From contig NZ_VRZC01000007.1 in the NCBI RefSeq assembly GCF_016743215.1, positions 1 through 49,984 of the forward strand: 49,984 nucleotides of DNA. The letters run 5' to 3'. Origin of the DNA: Geminocystis sp. GBBB08 (GTDB lineage Bacteria; Cyanobacteriota; Cyanobacteriia; Cyanobacteriales; Cyanobacteriaceae). Positions 16,761 through 26,485 of this stretch are shown here, in pieces. The position numbers were made by a program, and so were the translations under genes. The first letter of the stretch is position 1. Each line of letters begins with the position of its first letter. The notes below the pieces were generated by a model. It was not told where the DNA came from and did not search any database. It saw nothing but the letters and a program-made list of their open reading frames with translations.

Positions 16761-19046
16761 ATGCCTACTACTATAACCTCTGAGCAAGTTAACCAAATAG
16801 TTCATAATTTACATAATGATCCTTTTGAAATACTAGGTTGTCATCTGCTGTCAGAAACAAATAATCAAAAAAAATGGGTAATCAGAGCATATTTACCAAA
16901 AGCTACCAGTGCTTCGGTGGTTATTCCTAATAGTCGTCAAGAATACGAAATGCGATCGCAACATCATCCCCACTTTTTTGAATGCGAAATCGAAGCACCA
17001 GAATTAAATAGTTATCAATTAAGAATAAAAGAAGAAAATCACGAAAAAGTAATCTATGATCCTTATCAATTCAAAGAAGGACAACTAACTGATTTTGATA
17101 TACACTTATTCGGCGAAGGTAATCATCATCGAATTTATGAAAAACTAGGAGCTCACGTTATCGAACAAAACGGCGTAAAAGGGGTTTATTTTGCCGTCTG
17201 GGCTCCCAATGCGAGAAACGTATCAGTATTAGGGGATTTCAACTGCTGGGATGGCAGAGAACATCAAATGCGGAAACGTCAGAATATGATCTGGGAAATA
17301 TTTATTCCTGATCTTAACTACGGGACTCATTATAAATATGAAATTAAAAATTGGGAAGGACACATTTACGAAAAATCTGATCCTTTTGGATTCTATCAAG
17401 AAGTACGTCCTAAAACTGCTTCTATAGTTGCTGATTTAGACTCTTACCAGTGGAATGATCAAGATTGGCTCGAAAAACGCCGTAATACAGATCCTCTAAC
17501 TCAACCTGTCTCTGTTTATGAGTTACATTTAGGATCATGGCTACATACCTCTATTGAAGATCCCTTGAAACAATACGGAAAAACTGCTGAAATAGTACCT
17601 GTATCGGAAATAAAATCCTCCGCTCGTTTTTTAAATTACTATGAATTTGCAGAAAAATTAATTCCCTACGTCAAAAATTTAGGTTATACTCACATTGAAT
17701 TATTACCCGTAGCAGAACATCCTTTCGATGGTTCATGGGGTTATCAAGTTACAGGGTATTATGCAGCAACTTCTCGTTATGGCAGCCCAGAAGATTTAAT
17801 GTATTTTATCGATATTTGTCACCAAAATGACATCGGTGTTATTGTAGATTGGGTGCCTGGACATTTTCCCAAAGACGGACACGGTTTAGCTTTCTTTGAT
17901 GGTACACACTTGTATGAACATGGAGATCCTCGCAAAGGTGAACATAAAGGTTGGGGTACTTTAGTATTTGATTATGGACGTAACGAAGTCCGTAATTTTC
18001 TAGTGGCTAATGCCTTATTTTGGTTCGATAAATACCACATTGATGGCATTCGAGTTGATGCAGTAGCCTCTATGCTTTATCTTGATTACGATCGAGAAAA
18101 CGGTGAATGGGTAACAAATCAATATGGTGGGAGAGAAAATATCGAAGCAGTAGAATTTTTGCGCCAAGTTAACGGTACTATCTTTAACTACTTTCCGGGT
18201 ATCTTATCCATAGCAGAAGAATCAACCTCTTGGGCAATGGTATCTCGTCCTCCTTATATGGGCGGTTTAGGCTTTAATATGAAGTGGAATATGGGCTGGA
18301 TGCACGATATGTTAGATTATTTCGCCATGGATCCTTGGTTTCGTCAATTCCATCAAAACAGTATTACTTTTAGTATGTGGTATCATCAGAGCGAAAACTA
18401 TATGTTAGCTCTTTCTCACGATGAAATTGTCCATGGTAAGAGTAACATGATTGGGAAAATGCCCGGGGATGAATGGCAAAAATTCGCTAATATGCGCAGT
18501 TTATTTGGTTATATGTTTGGGCATCCGGGCAAAAAAACCATGTTTATGAGTATGGAATTTGGACAATGGAGTGAGTGGAACGTCTGGAATGATTTAGAAT
18601 GGCACTTATTACAGTACGAAAAACATCAACAACTTAAAAAATTCTTCACCGACATCAACACCTTATATAAAAATGAACCAGCTTTATATGAATTAGATTT
18701 TGAAGAAGAAGGTTTCCAGTGGATTGATTGTAGCGATAACCGTCATAGTGTTGTTGCTTTTTTGCGCCGTGCTAAAAATGGTGACTTTCTTGTCATCGTC
18801 TGTAACTTTACGCCTCAACCCCATAGTCATTATCGCATTGGTGTACCCCAAGGAGGATTTTATACTGAAATCTTTAACAGCGACTCCCGTGAATATGGTG
18901 GCAGTAACATGGGTAACTTAGGTGGAAAATGGACAGATAAATGGTTTTTCCATAACTATCAAGATTCCCTTGATTTGTGTTTACCACCATTAGGGGTTTT
19001 AATGTTAAAACTAGATGTCGAAACCACTAATTCTGTTAACAATTAA
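16761..19046 (+). CDS. glgB: 1,4-alpha-glucan branching enzyme
   Basis: GlgB makes alpha-1,6 branches in glycogen. The 761-residue protein has two N-terminal carbohydrate-binding/CBM48 modules (about 1-250), a GH13 catalytic barrel and a C-terminal all-beta domain. The catalytic residues are visible: nucleophile D433 in GIRVDAVASMLY, acid/base E486 in IAEESTSW, and D554 in LSHDEIVHGK. Region I reads DWVPGHFPKDGHGLAFFDGT in the usual place. Length and motifs are those of a complete enzyme. Upstream is a 202-base gap. No other glycogen gene is nearby, so it is probably transcribed alone. Confidence 0.98.
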   Translation: MPTTITSEQVNQIVHNLHNDPFEILGCHLLSETNNQKKWVIRAYLPKATSASVVIPNSRQEYEMRSQHHPHFFECEIEAPELNSYQLRIKEENHEKVIYDPYQFKEGQLTDFDIHLFGEGNHHRIYEKLGAHVIEQNGVKGVYFAVWAPNARNVSVLGDFNCWDGREHQMRKRQNMIWEIFIPDLNYGTHYKYEIKNWEGHIYEKSDPFGFYQEVRPKTASIVADLDSYQWNDQDWLEKRRNTDPLTQPVSVYELHLGSWLHTSIEDPLKQYGKTAEIVPVSEIKSSARFLNYYEFAEKLIPYVKNLGYTHIELLPVAEHPFDGSWGYQVTGYYAATSRYGSPEDLMYFIDICHQNDIGVIVDWVPGHFPKDGHGLAFFDGTHLYEHGDPRKGEHKGWGTLVFDYGRNEVRNFLVANALFWFDKYHIDGIRVDAVASMLYLDYDRENGEWVTNQYGGRENIEAVEFLRQVNGTIFNYFPGILSIAEESTSWAMVSRPPYMGGLGFNMKWNMGWMHDMLDYFAMDPWFRQFHQNSITFSMWYHQSENYMLALSHDEIVHGKSNMIGKMPGDEWQKFANMRSLFGYMFGHPGKKTMFMSMEFGQWSEWNVWNDLEWHLLQYEKHQQLKKFFTDINTLYKNEPALYELDFEEEGFQWIDCSDNRHSVVAFLRRAKNGDFLVIVCNFTPQPHSHYRIGVPQGGFYTEIFNSDSREYGGSNMGNLGGKWTDKWFFHNYQDSLDLCLPPLGVLMLKLDVETTNSVNN

Positions 19047-19203
19047 GAATCAGAAATTAGGAATTTTAGGAATTAGGAATCAGTAACTATTTATAAATAA
19101 GTTAAAATACATTGAACTTAAAGAAAAAATTTTGGGAAACAATGACAAAAGTTTGCAATAATGATAGTATTGTTTAGAATTTAATAATCAAAAAAGGTTT
19201 ATA

Positions 19204-19395
19204 ATGTACGTTTGTATTTGTAACGCTATAACCGAAAAAGATATTCAGAAAGCCGTAGAACAAGGTATTTCCAGCCTAGAAAAACTCTCGGAAATAACTT
19301 CTGTCTCTAAACATTGTGGTTGTTGTACTGATCATGCTTGTAAAGTTTTGCAAGAAGCCATGAATAATCGTAACTATAGTATGACTTCTTGTTAA
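19204..19395 (+). CDS. Bfd-like [2Fe-2S] protein
   Basis: A 63-residue protein of the bacterioferritin-associated ferredoxin (BFD-like) family. The cysteines are C4 and C6 (VCICN) and C38, C40, C41 and C46 (HCGCCTDHAC), the CXC...CXXC-type pattern that binds a [2Fe-2S] cluster. In Pseudomonas the homologue reduces ferric iron stored in bacterioferritin. No ferritin gene is near. The domain also occurs in nitrite reductases and similar proteins, so the partner is uncertain. The gene is short but complete. Confidence 0.85.
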   Translation: MYVCICNAITEKDIQKAVEQGISSLEKLSEITSVSKHCGCCTDHACKVLQEAMNNRNYSMTSC

Positions 19396-19723
19396 CAACT
19401 CCATCGCCTTGTCATTGCGAGGATTCTTCTTTCATAGAACGATGCCATTCAAAAGCAAACTTTTTACTCGATCTGTACGGACATAATATATTATGCCCCT
19501 ACTCTCCAGAAACTGATGCGATATGTCCTACCACCAAATACCACAGACTTTTACTTGAAACTGGCTTGGTTTTTGGTATTTTTTTTCTGTAGCCACATCG
19601 GGTTAAACCTTTAAGCTGAGTATAGCACAAAGCCGTCATAAATGAAGGGGTTTTAAACCCAAAATTTTTGATAAATTATCGATTGTGATAATGGGGAATC
19701 AGAAATACTTTTTGACACACCCC
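19396..19723. other. Intergenic region with palindromes
   Basis: No credible gene: a 67-codon frame at 19389-19592 overlaps the Bfd gene, has no ribosome-binding site and reads through repeat-like sequence. There are self-complementary blocks: one around GACATAATATATTATGCC (about 19480-19497) and GGGTTTTAAACCC at about 19648. The first resembles intergenic repeats common in cyanobacteria. Confidence 0.5.
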
Positions 19724-20197
19724 CTACTTATAGTTAACGTCTTCTTTTAAGTTATTACTAGAGGCGGCATTAAAAGCAAGGCGATCGCAACGTTCATTTT
19801 CTTTATTTCCAGAATGTCCCCTAACCCAAGTAAAATTAAGCCGATGTTCCCTAGATAATTCCAATAATTCTTGCCAAAGATCAGGATTTTTAGCTTTTTC
19901 TTGAGCATTCCGTTTCCAATTATTCATTTGCCATTTTTTTGCCCAACCTTTAGTCATAGCATTAACAACATATTGAGAATCAGTATATATTGTCACTTGA
20001 TGAGGTTTTTTTAAGGCTTTTAATCCCATAATAACGGCCAAAATCTCCATCCGATTATTCGTAGTTTTCCGAAATCCCCCCGATAGTTCTTGACGATCAT
20101 TATTACTTAAGATAACAACTCCATAACCTCCCGGACCAGGATTATTAAGGCATGAACCATCAGTATAAATTTCTACTTGTGGTAAATCATTATTCAT
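19724..20197 (-). CDS. rnhA: Ribonuclease HI
   Basis: RNase HI degrades the RNA strand of RNA-DNA hybrids. The 157-residue protein is a complete single-domain enzyme. Catalytic carboxylates are visible in order: the Asp of IYTDGSCLNNPGPGGYG, the Glu of TNNRMEILAVI, the Asp of IYTDSQYVV and the final Asp in ENERCDRLA, with the flexible-loop His in VRGHSGNKENE. The basic handle region (GWAKKWQMNNWKRNAQEK) is present as in E. coli RNase HI. Its start overlaps the end of the small membrane protein gene at 20190 by 8 bases, so the two form an operon. Confidence 0.97.
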   Translation of the reverse strand: MNNDLPQVEIYTDGSCLNNPGPGGYGVVILSNNDRQELSGGFRKTTNNRMEILAVIMGLKALKKPHQVTIYTDSQYVVNAMTKGWAKKWQMNNWKRNAQEKAKNPDLWQELLELSREHRLNFTWVRGHSGNKENERCDRLAFNAASSNNLKEDVNYK

Positions 20198-20396
20198 TTA
20201 GTTTTTTTCCTGAAGATAAAATATTATTAGTTTGTTCAGTGATAAATTCACTAATTTTGTGATCATAATTGGAAACGATCGCTAAGAAAGCACCCCCAAA
20301 AATATAAAGAGGAAGAGGTGTCACAAAATTTTTTAGCCATAAAAGAAATTGGGCTACTAAAAATAACAGAAGAAAACTGACTAACCAAACTTTCAT
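20190..20396 (-). CDS. Small membrane protein upstream of rnhA
   Basis: A 68-residue protein with a hydrophobic segment at about 3-21, a second, weaker one at about 30-43, and a charged C-terminal tail. It is transcribed with rnhA (8-base overlap). I do not recognise a named family. The ATG at 20396 is preceded on its strand by GAGGAGT at a good distance, which supports translation. Function unknown. Confidence 0.6.
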   Translation of the reverse strand: MKVWLVSFLLLFLVAQFLLWLKNFVTPLPLYIFGGAFLAIVSNYDHKISEFITEQTNNILSSGKKLNE

Positions 20397-20410
20397 TTTT
20401 TACTCCTCAA

Positions 20411-20446
20411 ACCTTTAGAATTTAGAATTTAGAATTTAGAATTTAG
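20411..20446. repeat. Tandem 7-mer (AATTTAG)n
   Basis: The heptamer AATTTAG is repeated in tandem about four to five times just upstream of the small membrane protein gene. Shorter runs of the same heptamer or of a related AATGAAG occur near 12196, 15671 and 42445. Such heptameric repeats are common between cyanobacterial genes. Confidence 0.7.
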
Positions 20447-20564
20447 CCATTGCCCCGATGCCTTTTTCCCTTTTCTGCTACCTAAACCAAAAATCTTAGA
20501 ATGAAACAGTCTAGGTGATAAAGGGGGGTATCCCTACTCTCATAAAAATACTATGAGGCAATCC

Positions 20565-21170
20565 CTAATTAAATAAACGAAATACTCCTTGTAAAACTCC
20601 TTGAATTTCTACTTGCTCTCGAAGAGCAAAAATCGGGTCATAATTAGGATTTGAAGGCTGGAGAGTTACTTTATCGGCGGTAAAATAAACTCTTTTTAAT
20701 GTTGTACCTTGTCCTTCTACTCGTGCCGCAACAATTTCTCCTTCTTTCACTTCCTCAATGTCAGAAACCGATCTCATAATTACATAGTCACCTTCAGTAA
20801 TTTTATCATCGATCATACTATCACCTACTACTTGTAAAGCGTAACAGTTCGATTGATTAAATAAAGAATTAAAATCAATTTTCTCTTGTTCATCGGCAAA
20901 AGGCTCAACTAATCCTCCAGCGGTAATTTTCCCTAGTAAGGATAAACCCTGATCATAATTCTTTAAAATCTTCAGAGTCCGAGCTTGTCCTTCTGACCAG
21001 TCAATATAACCTTTTGTGCGCATTTTTTCCAGACGACTTTGAATTGGAGCTGGCGATCGCAAATTCATTGCTTTCATCATCTCCCGAATCGAAGGAGAAT
21101 GTTTATTAGTACTAATATACTGAATTAACCAATCATATAGCTGTTTTTGAGGAGGAGTTAAATTTTCCAT
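20565..21170 (-). CDS. lexA: LexA repressor family protein
   Basis: The 201-residue protein has the N-terminal winged helix-turn-helix of LexA (about 1-68, with PSIREMMKAMNLRSPAPIQ as the recognition unit) and the C-terminal S24 peptidase domain. The full autocleavage apparatus is present: A84-G85 scissile bond, S118 in VGDSMIDD and K159 in TTLKRVYF. That differs from Synechocystis LexA, reported to lack these residues and to regulate genes outside the SOS response. A LexA-box match lies 58 bases upstream (21228-21241), suggesting autoregulation. The gene is divergent from the methyltransferase at 21290, which may share the operator. Confidence 0.95.
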   Translation of the reverse strand: MENLTPPQKQLYDWLIQYISTNKHSPSIREMMKAMNLRSPAPIQSRLEKMRTKGYIDWSEGQARTLKILKNYDQGLSLLGKITAGGLVEPFADEQEKIDFNSLFNQSNCYALQVVGDSMIDDKITEGDYVIMRSVSDIEEVKEGEIVAARVEGQGTTLKRVYFTADKVTLQPSNPNYDPIFALREQVEIQGVLQGVFRLFN

Positions 21171-21227
21171 AGCTTTACCATTAAGAAATAAATAAACAAT
21201 TAATGTTAATTACTACTAATTTAACCT

Positions 21228-21241
21228 AGAACACTCGTACT
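21228..21241 (-). promoter_or_regulatory. Probable LexA box
   Basis: Read on the minus strand the site is AGTACGAGTGTTCT. It fits at every position the LexA consensus RGTACNNNDGTWCB that I recall for Anabaena. It lies between lexA and the divergent methyltransferase gene, 58 bases before the lexA start. Confidence 0.7.
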
Positions 21242-21289
21242 AAACAACTATTTTGATAAAATTGTTAACAAAAAATTATTTTTATTTAT

Positions 21290-22202
21290 ATGACTTCTCT
21301 GAATTTGGAAATATTAATTTGTCCTAACTGTGAGGCTTCCTTAAAATCACTCGATTATTGTGATAATTGTAAATTAGAATTTTCTCAGGATGAAGGTACA
21401 CCCAAACTTTTTCCTTTTTCTCGTCATCGTACAGTTCAATATGAATTTAATTCGGATTATTCCACAATCAAAGAGGATATATTGAAAATGTATGTAAATG
21501 ATCCCCCTATGGCCGATACAAAAGAAAAAATCCCTTTTCATTTAGATCTTGCTCATGCTTATGTAATTAACCAGATGCCACAACAACAGAAAATTTTGGA
21601 AGTAGGCTGTGGTGGTGGTCAAATGCGATCATGGGTTGAAACAAAAGGACATCAATATATAGGTGTTGATATTTCAAAAGCAATAGTATTCAAATGGTTA
21701 CAACAATTTGGAGGTCCAGATATTTTATGTGATACACATTTTTTACCATTTAAAAATCAACAGTTTAACCTTGTCTATTCTGTTGCTGTTACCGAACATT
21801 TAGCAAATCCTTTTCTTGCTGTACAAGAAATTTATCGGGTTTTAAAACCTGGAGGTTATTATTTAGGAAATATCTCTTTTCTTGAACCAATGCATGACAA
21901 TAGTTATTTTCATCTATCAATTTTAGGGGTCATTGAGTTATTAATTCAAGCAGGTTTTGAAATTAAATATGTATGGCCTGAAAGAGGATATAGTGGTTAT
22001 CATGCCATATTTGATATGGGGAGTCAATTCACTAAAACCATAAAATTTATTGGACAAGGAGTATAATAAAGAATATTTTGCTTATCGAGGAGAAAATAAA
22101 TTCAAGAATTTTGTCCGTCATTTTCTTAATAGGGAAGAAAAAAGAGATATTTTAGAAAGAGCTAGAGTATCTGGTGCTATTTACTGGATTGCAACTCGGT
22201 AG
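21290..22202 (+). pseudogene. SAM-dependent methyltransferase with zinc ribbon, frameshifted near the C-terminus
   Basis: The open frame (21290-22066, 258 aa) starts with a small zinc ribbon (CPNCEASLKSLDYCDNC, residues about 11-27) and continues as a class I methyltransferase with the SAM-binding motif ILEVGCGGGQMRSW (about 102-115) and GVDIS. The post-I regions YSVAVTEHLANPF and VLKPGGYYLGNISF are intact. It stops after FIGQGV. From about 22053 to 22202 the +1 frame is open and reads KEYNKEYFAYRGENKFKNF and onwards to AIYWIATR and a stop, a plausible natural C-terminus. I therefore infer a one-base frameshift removing about 48 residues. The catalytic domain is before the break, so the short form may still work. 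Substrate unknown. Confidence 0.7.
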
Positions 22203-22373
22203 GCAATAGGGAATAGGCACTCTTGCAAAAATAAGAATAATTAATTAAAACTGTATTAAAATTCATTTTCCAAACTTTGTTGATTAAGTATTTTTGTTCT
22301 GATCCAAAATCTCAGTTAATCGTCAATATTAGTTGGCAATTCTGTATAGATATATTGAAAATAATTAGGAGAT

Positions 22374-22714
22374 ATGATTGTTGTTTACTACTCAAGAATA
22401 AAAACTCTCCGCCTTCATGAGAAGATTTTTTCAGTAAACTAGCTTATGAAAACTTTTTTGATTATCTGGATTGGTCAATTCATCAAGAGACTAATTTACT
22501 ATCAAAAGAACAAGATAAATTTGATCAATATTGTGATCATTTAATAATTATTGATAAACCAACAGGGGAAACTATTGGAACTACTAGACTGCAAACTTTA
22601 AGTATGGCTAATAATGGATTAGGTTTTTATTCACAAACCATATTTGATCTGAGTTCCTTTCCTCTAAAGTTTGTGAAAGGAGTCGCCAGAGTTTATAGGC
22701 TTTATCATTTATAA
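22374..22714 (+). pseudogene. GNAT/hemolysin-like N-acyltransferase remnant
   Basis: An AGGAG precedes an ATG at 22374 encoding MIVVYYSRIKTLRLHEKI, which ends at a stop at 22440. From 22421 the neighbouring frame encodes DFFSKLAYENFFDYLDW and later FDQYCDHLIIIDKPTGETI, GTTRLQT, and GFYSQTIFDLSSFPLKF before a stop at 22714. The order matches the N-terminal half of the OlsB/hemolysin-like acyl-ACP N-acyltransferase family, where GTYRL and GFYSE-FDL are conserved. The gene has a frameshift near 22418 and lacks its second half. No function expected. Confidence 0.6.
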
Positions 22715-22796
22715 ATTGAGCAACTTTTAAAAAATAAATTCGGCTATTCAACAAAAATAATTAAGAAATTCGAATATTCTAAAACAATTTGGATAA

Positions 22797-23120
22797 TTAA
22801 ATTAAAATAGAAATTCCTTTATTTTTAACAAGATTTAACAATTTTAAAGATGAGCCTTTAGGTTTTTTTTCTCCATTTTCCCACTGTAAAATTAAACGAG
22901 AAGAGACATTCAAATATTTGGCAAATACTTCTTGACTTACATTTTGTTCTTGACGAATAGCTTTAATTTCTTCTGGTTTAAAAGATTGAATTGGACTTAA
23001 ACATATCTCGTCAAATTCTTTCATTTTAGATTCACTTAACAAATCTGCGGAGTATAAATCAAATGCTATTTCATGAATAGAAGCTAAAATATCACTTTGA
23101 TAAACATTTTTATTTTTCAT
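22797..23120 (-). CDS. XRE-type antitoxin (HigA/NadS-like)
   Basis: A 107-residue protein with a C-terminal Xre-type helix-turn-helix (about 52-95: EEIKAIRQEQNVSQEVFAKY then LNVSSRLILQWENGEKKPKG). This is the NadS/HigA2 style of antitoxin that neutralises a RelE-fold toxin encoded just upstream. Here the toxin gene (23117-23485) overlaps it by 3 bases in the ATGA arrangement usual for toxin-first higBA operons. The antitoxin is intact while the toxin has an in-frame stop. It may persist as a free repressor of its own promoter. Confidence 0.85.
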   Translation of the reverse strand: MKNKNVYQSDILASIHEIAFDLYSADLLSESKMKEFDEICLSPIQSFKPEEIKAIRQEQNVSQEVFAKYLNVSSRLILQWENGEKKPKGSSLKLLNLVKNKGISILI

Positions 23121-23485
23121 AATTTTATCTCTTTTAAAATACCTTTTTCTATTGCTATTAATAAATTTTGTTCAGAATATGATAGCAATTCATTGCTTAA
23201 TTTTTTTAGTGCTTTTAATTCTTTTTTATTGATATTATCTTGTTGATTTTTAGCAAAACCATAAACAAAAAACGCTCTATCATCTGCTTTAAAAATAATA
23301 ATAGAACGAAATCAACTAGATTTTCCTTGTCCTTTTCTAGCAATTCTTTGTTTAATTAAACCTCCACCTAAATCAGCTGAAATTAAACCTTTATTTGCTC
23401 TTTCAACAGCTTCCCATAAATCTTTATCTTTGATTTTTTCATTTTTAGTAAATCTATCACAACTTTTATTTTTAAATACTCTCAA
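23117..23485 (-). pseudogene. RelE/HigB2-type toxin with in-frame UGA
   Basis: The minus-strand frame begins at a TTG (23485) and encodes a RelE-fold toxin of about 120 residues: MRVFKNKSCDRFTKNEKI, DLWEAVERANKGLISADLGG, GLIKQRIARKGQGKS, then S-stop-F-R, then SIIIFKADDRAFFVYGFAKN and a helical tail ending KGILKEIKL. The stop TGA (23312-23314) falls where the family has Gly (normally GKSGGFR), a GGA to TGA change. Both halves are otherwise in the same frame. The stop removes the ribonuclease core. Unless UGA is read through, the toxin is dead while its antitoxin survives. Confidence 0.85.
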
Positions 23486-23525
23486 AATGATAATTAAAAA
23501 CGTTATTTCTTGTTTAAATTATAAT

Positions 23526-23548
23526 CAAAAAGGTGGGCATTGCCCACC
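23526..23548 (-). terminator. Palindromic terminator of clpB
   Basis: GGTGGGC (23532-23538) pairs perfectly with GCCCACC (23542-23548) around a 3-nt loop. On the minus strand the stem is followed by T5. It lies 7 bases beyond the clpB stop. The same palindrome occurs after gyrB (29414-29436) and after hicB (29949-29971). Confidence 0.8.
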
Positions 23549-23554
23549 CTACAG

Positions 23555-26152
23555 TTAGACTTTTTTAAGGCTTAATCTTTCGTCTTCTACATCGACTAAA
23601 ATCGTGTCTCCGTCTTTAAATTCACCCCTTAAAATTGCCTTGGCGATCGCCGTTTCTAAATAGCGTTGTATAGAACGTTTCAAAGGTCTTGCACCATATA
23701 CTGGATCATAGCCAATGTCAGCGAGAAAATCGAGGGCTGGATCGGATAATTTTAATGTCATTTTCTGCTCATTTAAGCGTGATTCTAGCCGTTGAACTTG
23801 GATTTTGACGATATTTCTTAATTCTGATTTTTCAAGGCTATGGAAAATGATTATTTCATCGATACGGTTTAAAAATTCTGGGCGGAAATTACCGCGCATA
23901 GCATCCATAACTCTACTACGCATCTCCTCATATTTTGAGTTATCCCCCGCTAAATCAAGAATATACTGCGAACCTATGTTACTGGTCATGATGATGATAG
24001 TATTGGTAAAATCAACGGTACGCCCTTGAGAATCTGTTAAGCGTCCATCGTCCAAGATTTGCAACATTACGTTAAATACGTCAGGATGGGCTTTTTCAAT
24101 CTCATCAAATAATACTACAGAATAAGGTCTTCTGCGTATAGCTTCGGTAAGTTGCCCTCCTTCTTCATAACCAACGTATCCCGGAGGCGCACCCATTAAA
24201 CGAGATACCGTATGTTTTTCCATGTACTCTGACATATCTATTCGCACGATCGCATCTTCAGTGTCAAAGAGAATTTGTGCTAAGGCTTTAGCTAACTCGG
24301 TTTTACCTACGCCAGTAGGCCCTAGAAAGATAAAACTAGCGGTAGGACGATTAGGATCGGCTAAACCAGCACGAGAACGTTGAATAGCGTCAGAAACGGC
24401 AATAACTGCCTCATTTTGTCCAATTACTCGATCATGAAGTTGATCTTCAAGGTGTAATAATTTTTCCTTTTCAGATTCCACTAATTTACTAATAGGAATA
24501 CCCGTCCATTTTGAGATAATTTCTGCTATATCAGACTCGGTAACTTCTTCCCTTAAAAGTGATTTTCCGCTGGTTTGTTTTTCTGCTAATAATGCTTCTT
24601 TATCTTTAATTTGTCGTTGAATATCAGTTAATTTTCCGTACCGTAATTCAGCGGCTTTATTATAGTCATAATCTCGCTCAGCTTGTTGAATTTCAACGTT
24701 AATTTGTTCTAAAGATTTGCGTAAATTACGAATTTGATCAATAATATCTTTTTCTCCCTGCCATTGAGCATTTAATGATGATTGTTGTTCTTTTAAATTT
24801 GCCAATTCATGGTCTAATTTTTCTCTTCTTTCAACAGATGCTTGATCTTCCTCTTTTTTCAGAGATAAACGTTCCATTTCAAGTTGTAAAATTTTGCGAT
24901 CAACTTCATCTAATTCCTCCGGTTTTGAAGTTATTTCCATCTTCAATTTAGCCGCTGATTCATCCACTAAATCAATAGCTTTATCAGGCAAAAATCGATC
25001 AGTAATATAACGATTAGAAAGCATAGCCGCCGCCACTAAAGCAGTATCAGCAATTTTCACCCCATGATGTACCTCATAACGCTCTTTTAAACCACGCAAA
25101 ATTGAGATAGTATCAATAACATTAGGCTCATCGACAAATACCGATTGAAAACGTCTCTCTAGTGCCGCATCCTTCTCAATATACTTACGGTATTCATCAA
25201 GGGTTGTCGCCCCAATACAACGTAATTCACCCCGGGCTAACATCGGTTTTAACAAGTTTCCGGCATCCATTGCCCCTTGAGTCGCTCCGGCACCTACTAC
25301 TGTATGAATTTCATCAATAAAAAGCACAATATTACCCTGAGATTCAGTGACTTCCTTCAATACCGCCTTTAGCCTTTCTTCAAATTCCCCTCGATATTTT
25401 GCCCCAGCGATTAAACCTCCCATATCTAAGGCAATAAGAGTTCTATCTTGTAAGGACTCTGGAACATCACGATTAATAATACGTTGAGCTAACCCTTCCA
25501 CAATAGCAGTTTTACCGACACCGGGTTCACCAATTAAGACGGGATTATTTTTCGTGCGACGAGAGAGAATTTGAATAGTACGGCGGACTTCATCATCTCT
25601 ACCAATAACCGGATCTAACTTTCCTAACCTTGCTAATTCTGTTAAATCTCGCCCATATTTAGTTAACGATTCATACTTATTTTCAGGATTTTGATCACTC
25701 ACTTTTTGACTTCCTCTAATATCTTTAATAATCGATTTTAATTTATTTTCATCTAAGTTAAATTCTTGTAATAATTTCTTGCCAAAACGTTCATCTTGTG
25801 CATAGGCTAAGATAATATGTTCAATAGAAATAAAATCATCATTAAACTGTTTTCTATAATTTTCTGCTCTATCTAAAAGACTATCTAAACTTTTGCCTAA
25901 ATAGACAGAATCACTGATATTTTTAATCTTAGCTTGACGGTTAATAAATTCATCAATTTTATCTCGTAAACGAGGCAGAGTTACATTAGCTTTATTAAAA
26001 ATATTAACAGCTAATCCTTCTTGCTCTAAAAGAGATTTTAATAAGTGTTCGCTTTCAATTTGTTGATGTTGATTTTGTTTAGCAATATCCGGAGTTTTAA
26101 CTATTGCTTCCCATGCTTTTTCAGTAAATTGTTGTGGGTTTGTTGGTTGCAT
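23555..26152 (-). CDS. clpB: ClpB disaggregase
   Basis: ClpB is the Hsp100 AAA+ unfoldase that rescues aggregated proteins with DnaK. The 865 residues comprise the Clp_N repeat domain (1-145), the first AAA+ module with Walker A GEPGVGKT at 208-215, a long coiled-coil M domain (about 400-540), the second AAA+ module with Walker A GPTGVGKT at 611-618, and the ClpB C-terminal domain. No ClpP-binding loop (IGF/L) is evident, as expected for ClpB rather than ClpA or ClpC. Cyanobacteria usually have two ClpB paralogues; I cannot say whether this is ClpB1 or ClpB2. A palindromic terminator follows. Confidence 0.97.
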   Translation of the reverse strand: MQPTNPQQFTEKAWEAIVKTPDIAKQNQHQQIESEHLLKSLLEQEGLAVNIFNKANVTLPRLRDKIDEFINRQAKIKNISDSVYLGKSLDSLLDRAENYRKQFNDDFISIEHIILAYAQDERFGKKLLQEFNLDENKLKSIIKDIRGSQKVSDQNPENKYESLTKYGRDLTELARLGKLDPVIGRDDEVRRTIQILSRRTKNNPVLIGEPGVGKTAIVEGLAQRIINRDVPESLQDRTLIALDMGGLIAGAKYRGEFEERLKAVLKEVTESQGNIVLFIDEIHTVVGAGATQGAMDAGNLLKPMLARGELRCIGATTLDEYRKYIEKDAALERRFQSVFVDEPNVIDTISILRGLKERYEVHHGVKIADTALVAAAMLSNRYITDRFLPDKAIDLVDESAAKLKMEITSKPEELDEVDRKILQLEMERLSLKKEEDQASVERREKLDHELANLKEQQSSLNAQWQGEKDIIDQIRNLRKSLEQINVEIQQAERDYDYNKAAELRYGKLTDIQRQIKDKEALLAEKQTSGKSLLREEVTESDIAEIISKWTGIPISKLVESEKEKLLHLEDQLHDRVIGQNEAVIAVSDAIQRSRAGLADPNRPTASFIFLGPTGVGKTELAKALAQILFDTEDAIVRIDMSEYMEKHTVSRLMGAPPGYVGYEEGGQLTEAIRRRPYSVVLFDEIEKAHPDVFNVMLQILDDGRLTDSQGRTVDFTNTIIIMTSNIGSQYILDLAGDNSKYEEMRSRVMDAMRGNFRPEFLNRIDEIIIFHSLEKSELRNIVKIQVQRLESRLNEQKMTLKLSDPALDFLADIGYDPVYGARPLKRSIQRYLETAIAKAILRGEFKDGDTILVDVEDERLSLKKV

Positions 26153-26485
26153 TTTATTCTCTAAAATTAATAGAAATAAACAATAAATATAATAAATTAA
26201 ATAAAGATAAAAACTGATAAAATAGCCTTAAGTAAAGATATTTTTCCTTTTAAATCTATAAATTATTATATAGTTTTCCTGAAAATTATTTAGATCGGAA
26301 TACCTCACTAATTTAGTCGTGATTAAATCACCTGCTGAATAATCCGTAATCAATAATCTGAAATACACTAATTTAATTGCTAAAAGAGAAAGTTTACCAT
26401 AGGATCTAAATATAAGTTTGACAATTTATTTTTTAAGACACAGAGAAACTACTTCTAGGGTTTATATCTATCTATTAACAAAATC

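Noticed and set aside
19389-19592. 67-codon plus-strand ORF after the Bfd-like gene
   Set aside because: It overlaps the Bfd stop region, has no ribosome-binding site and reads through intergenic palindromes.
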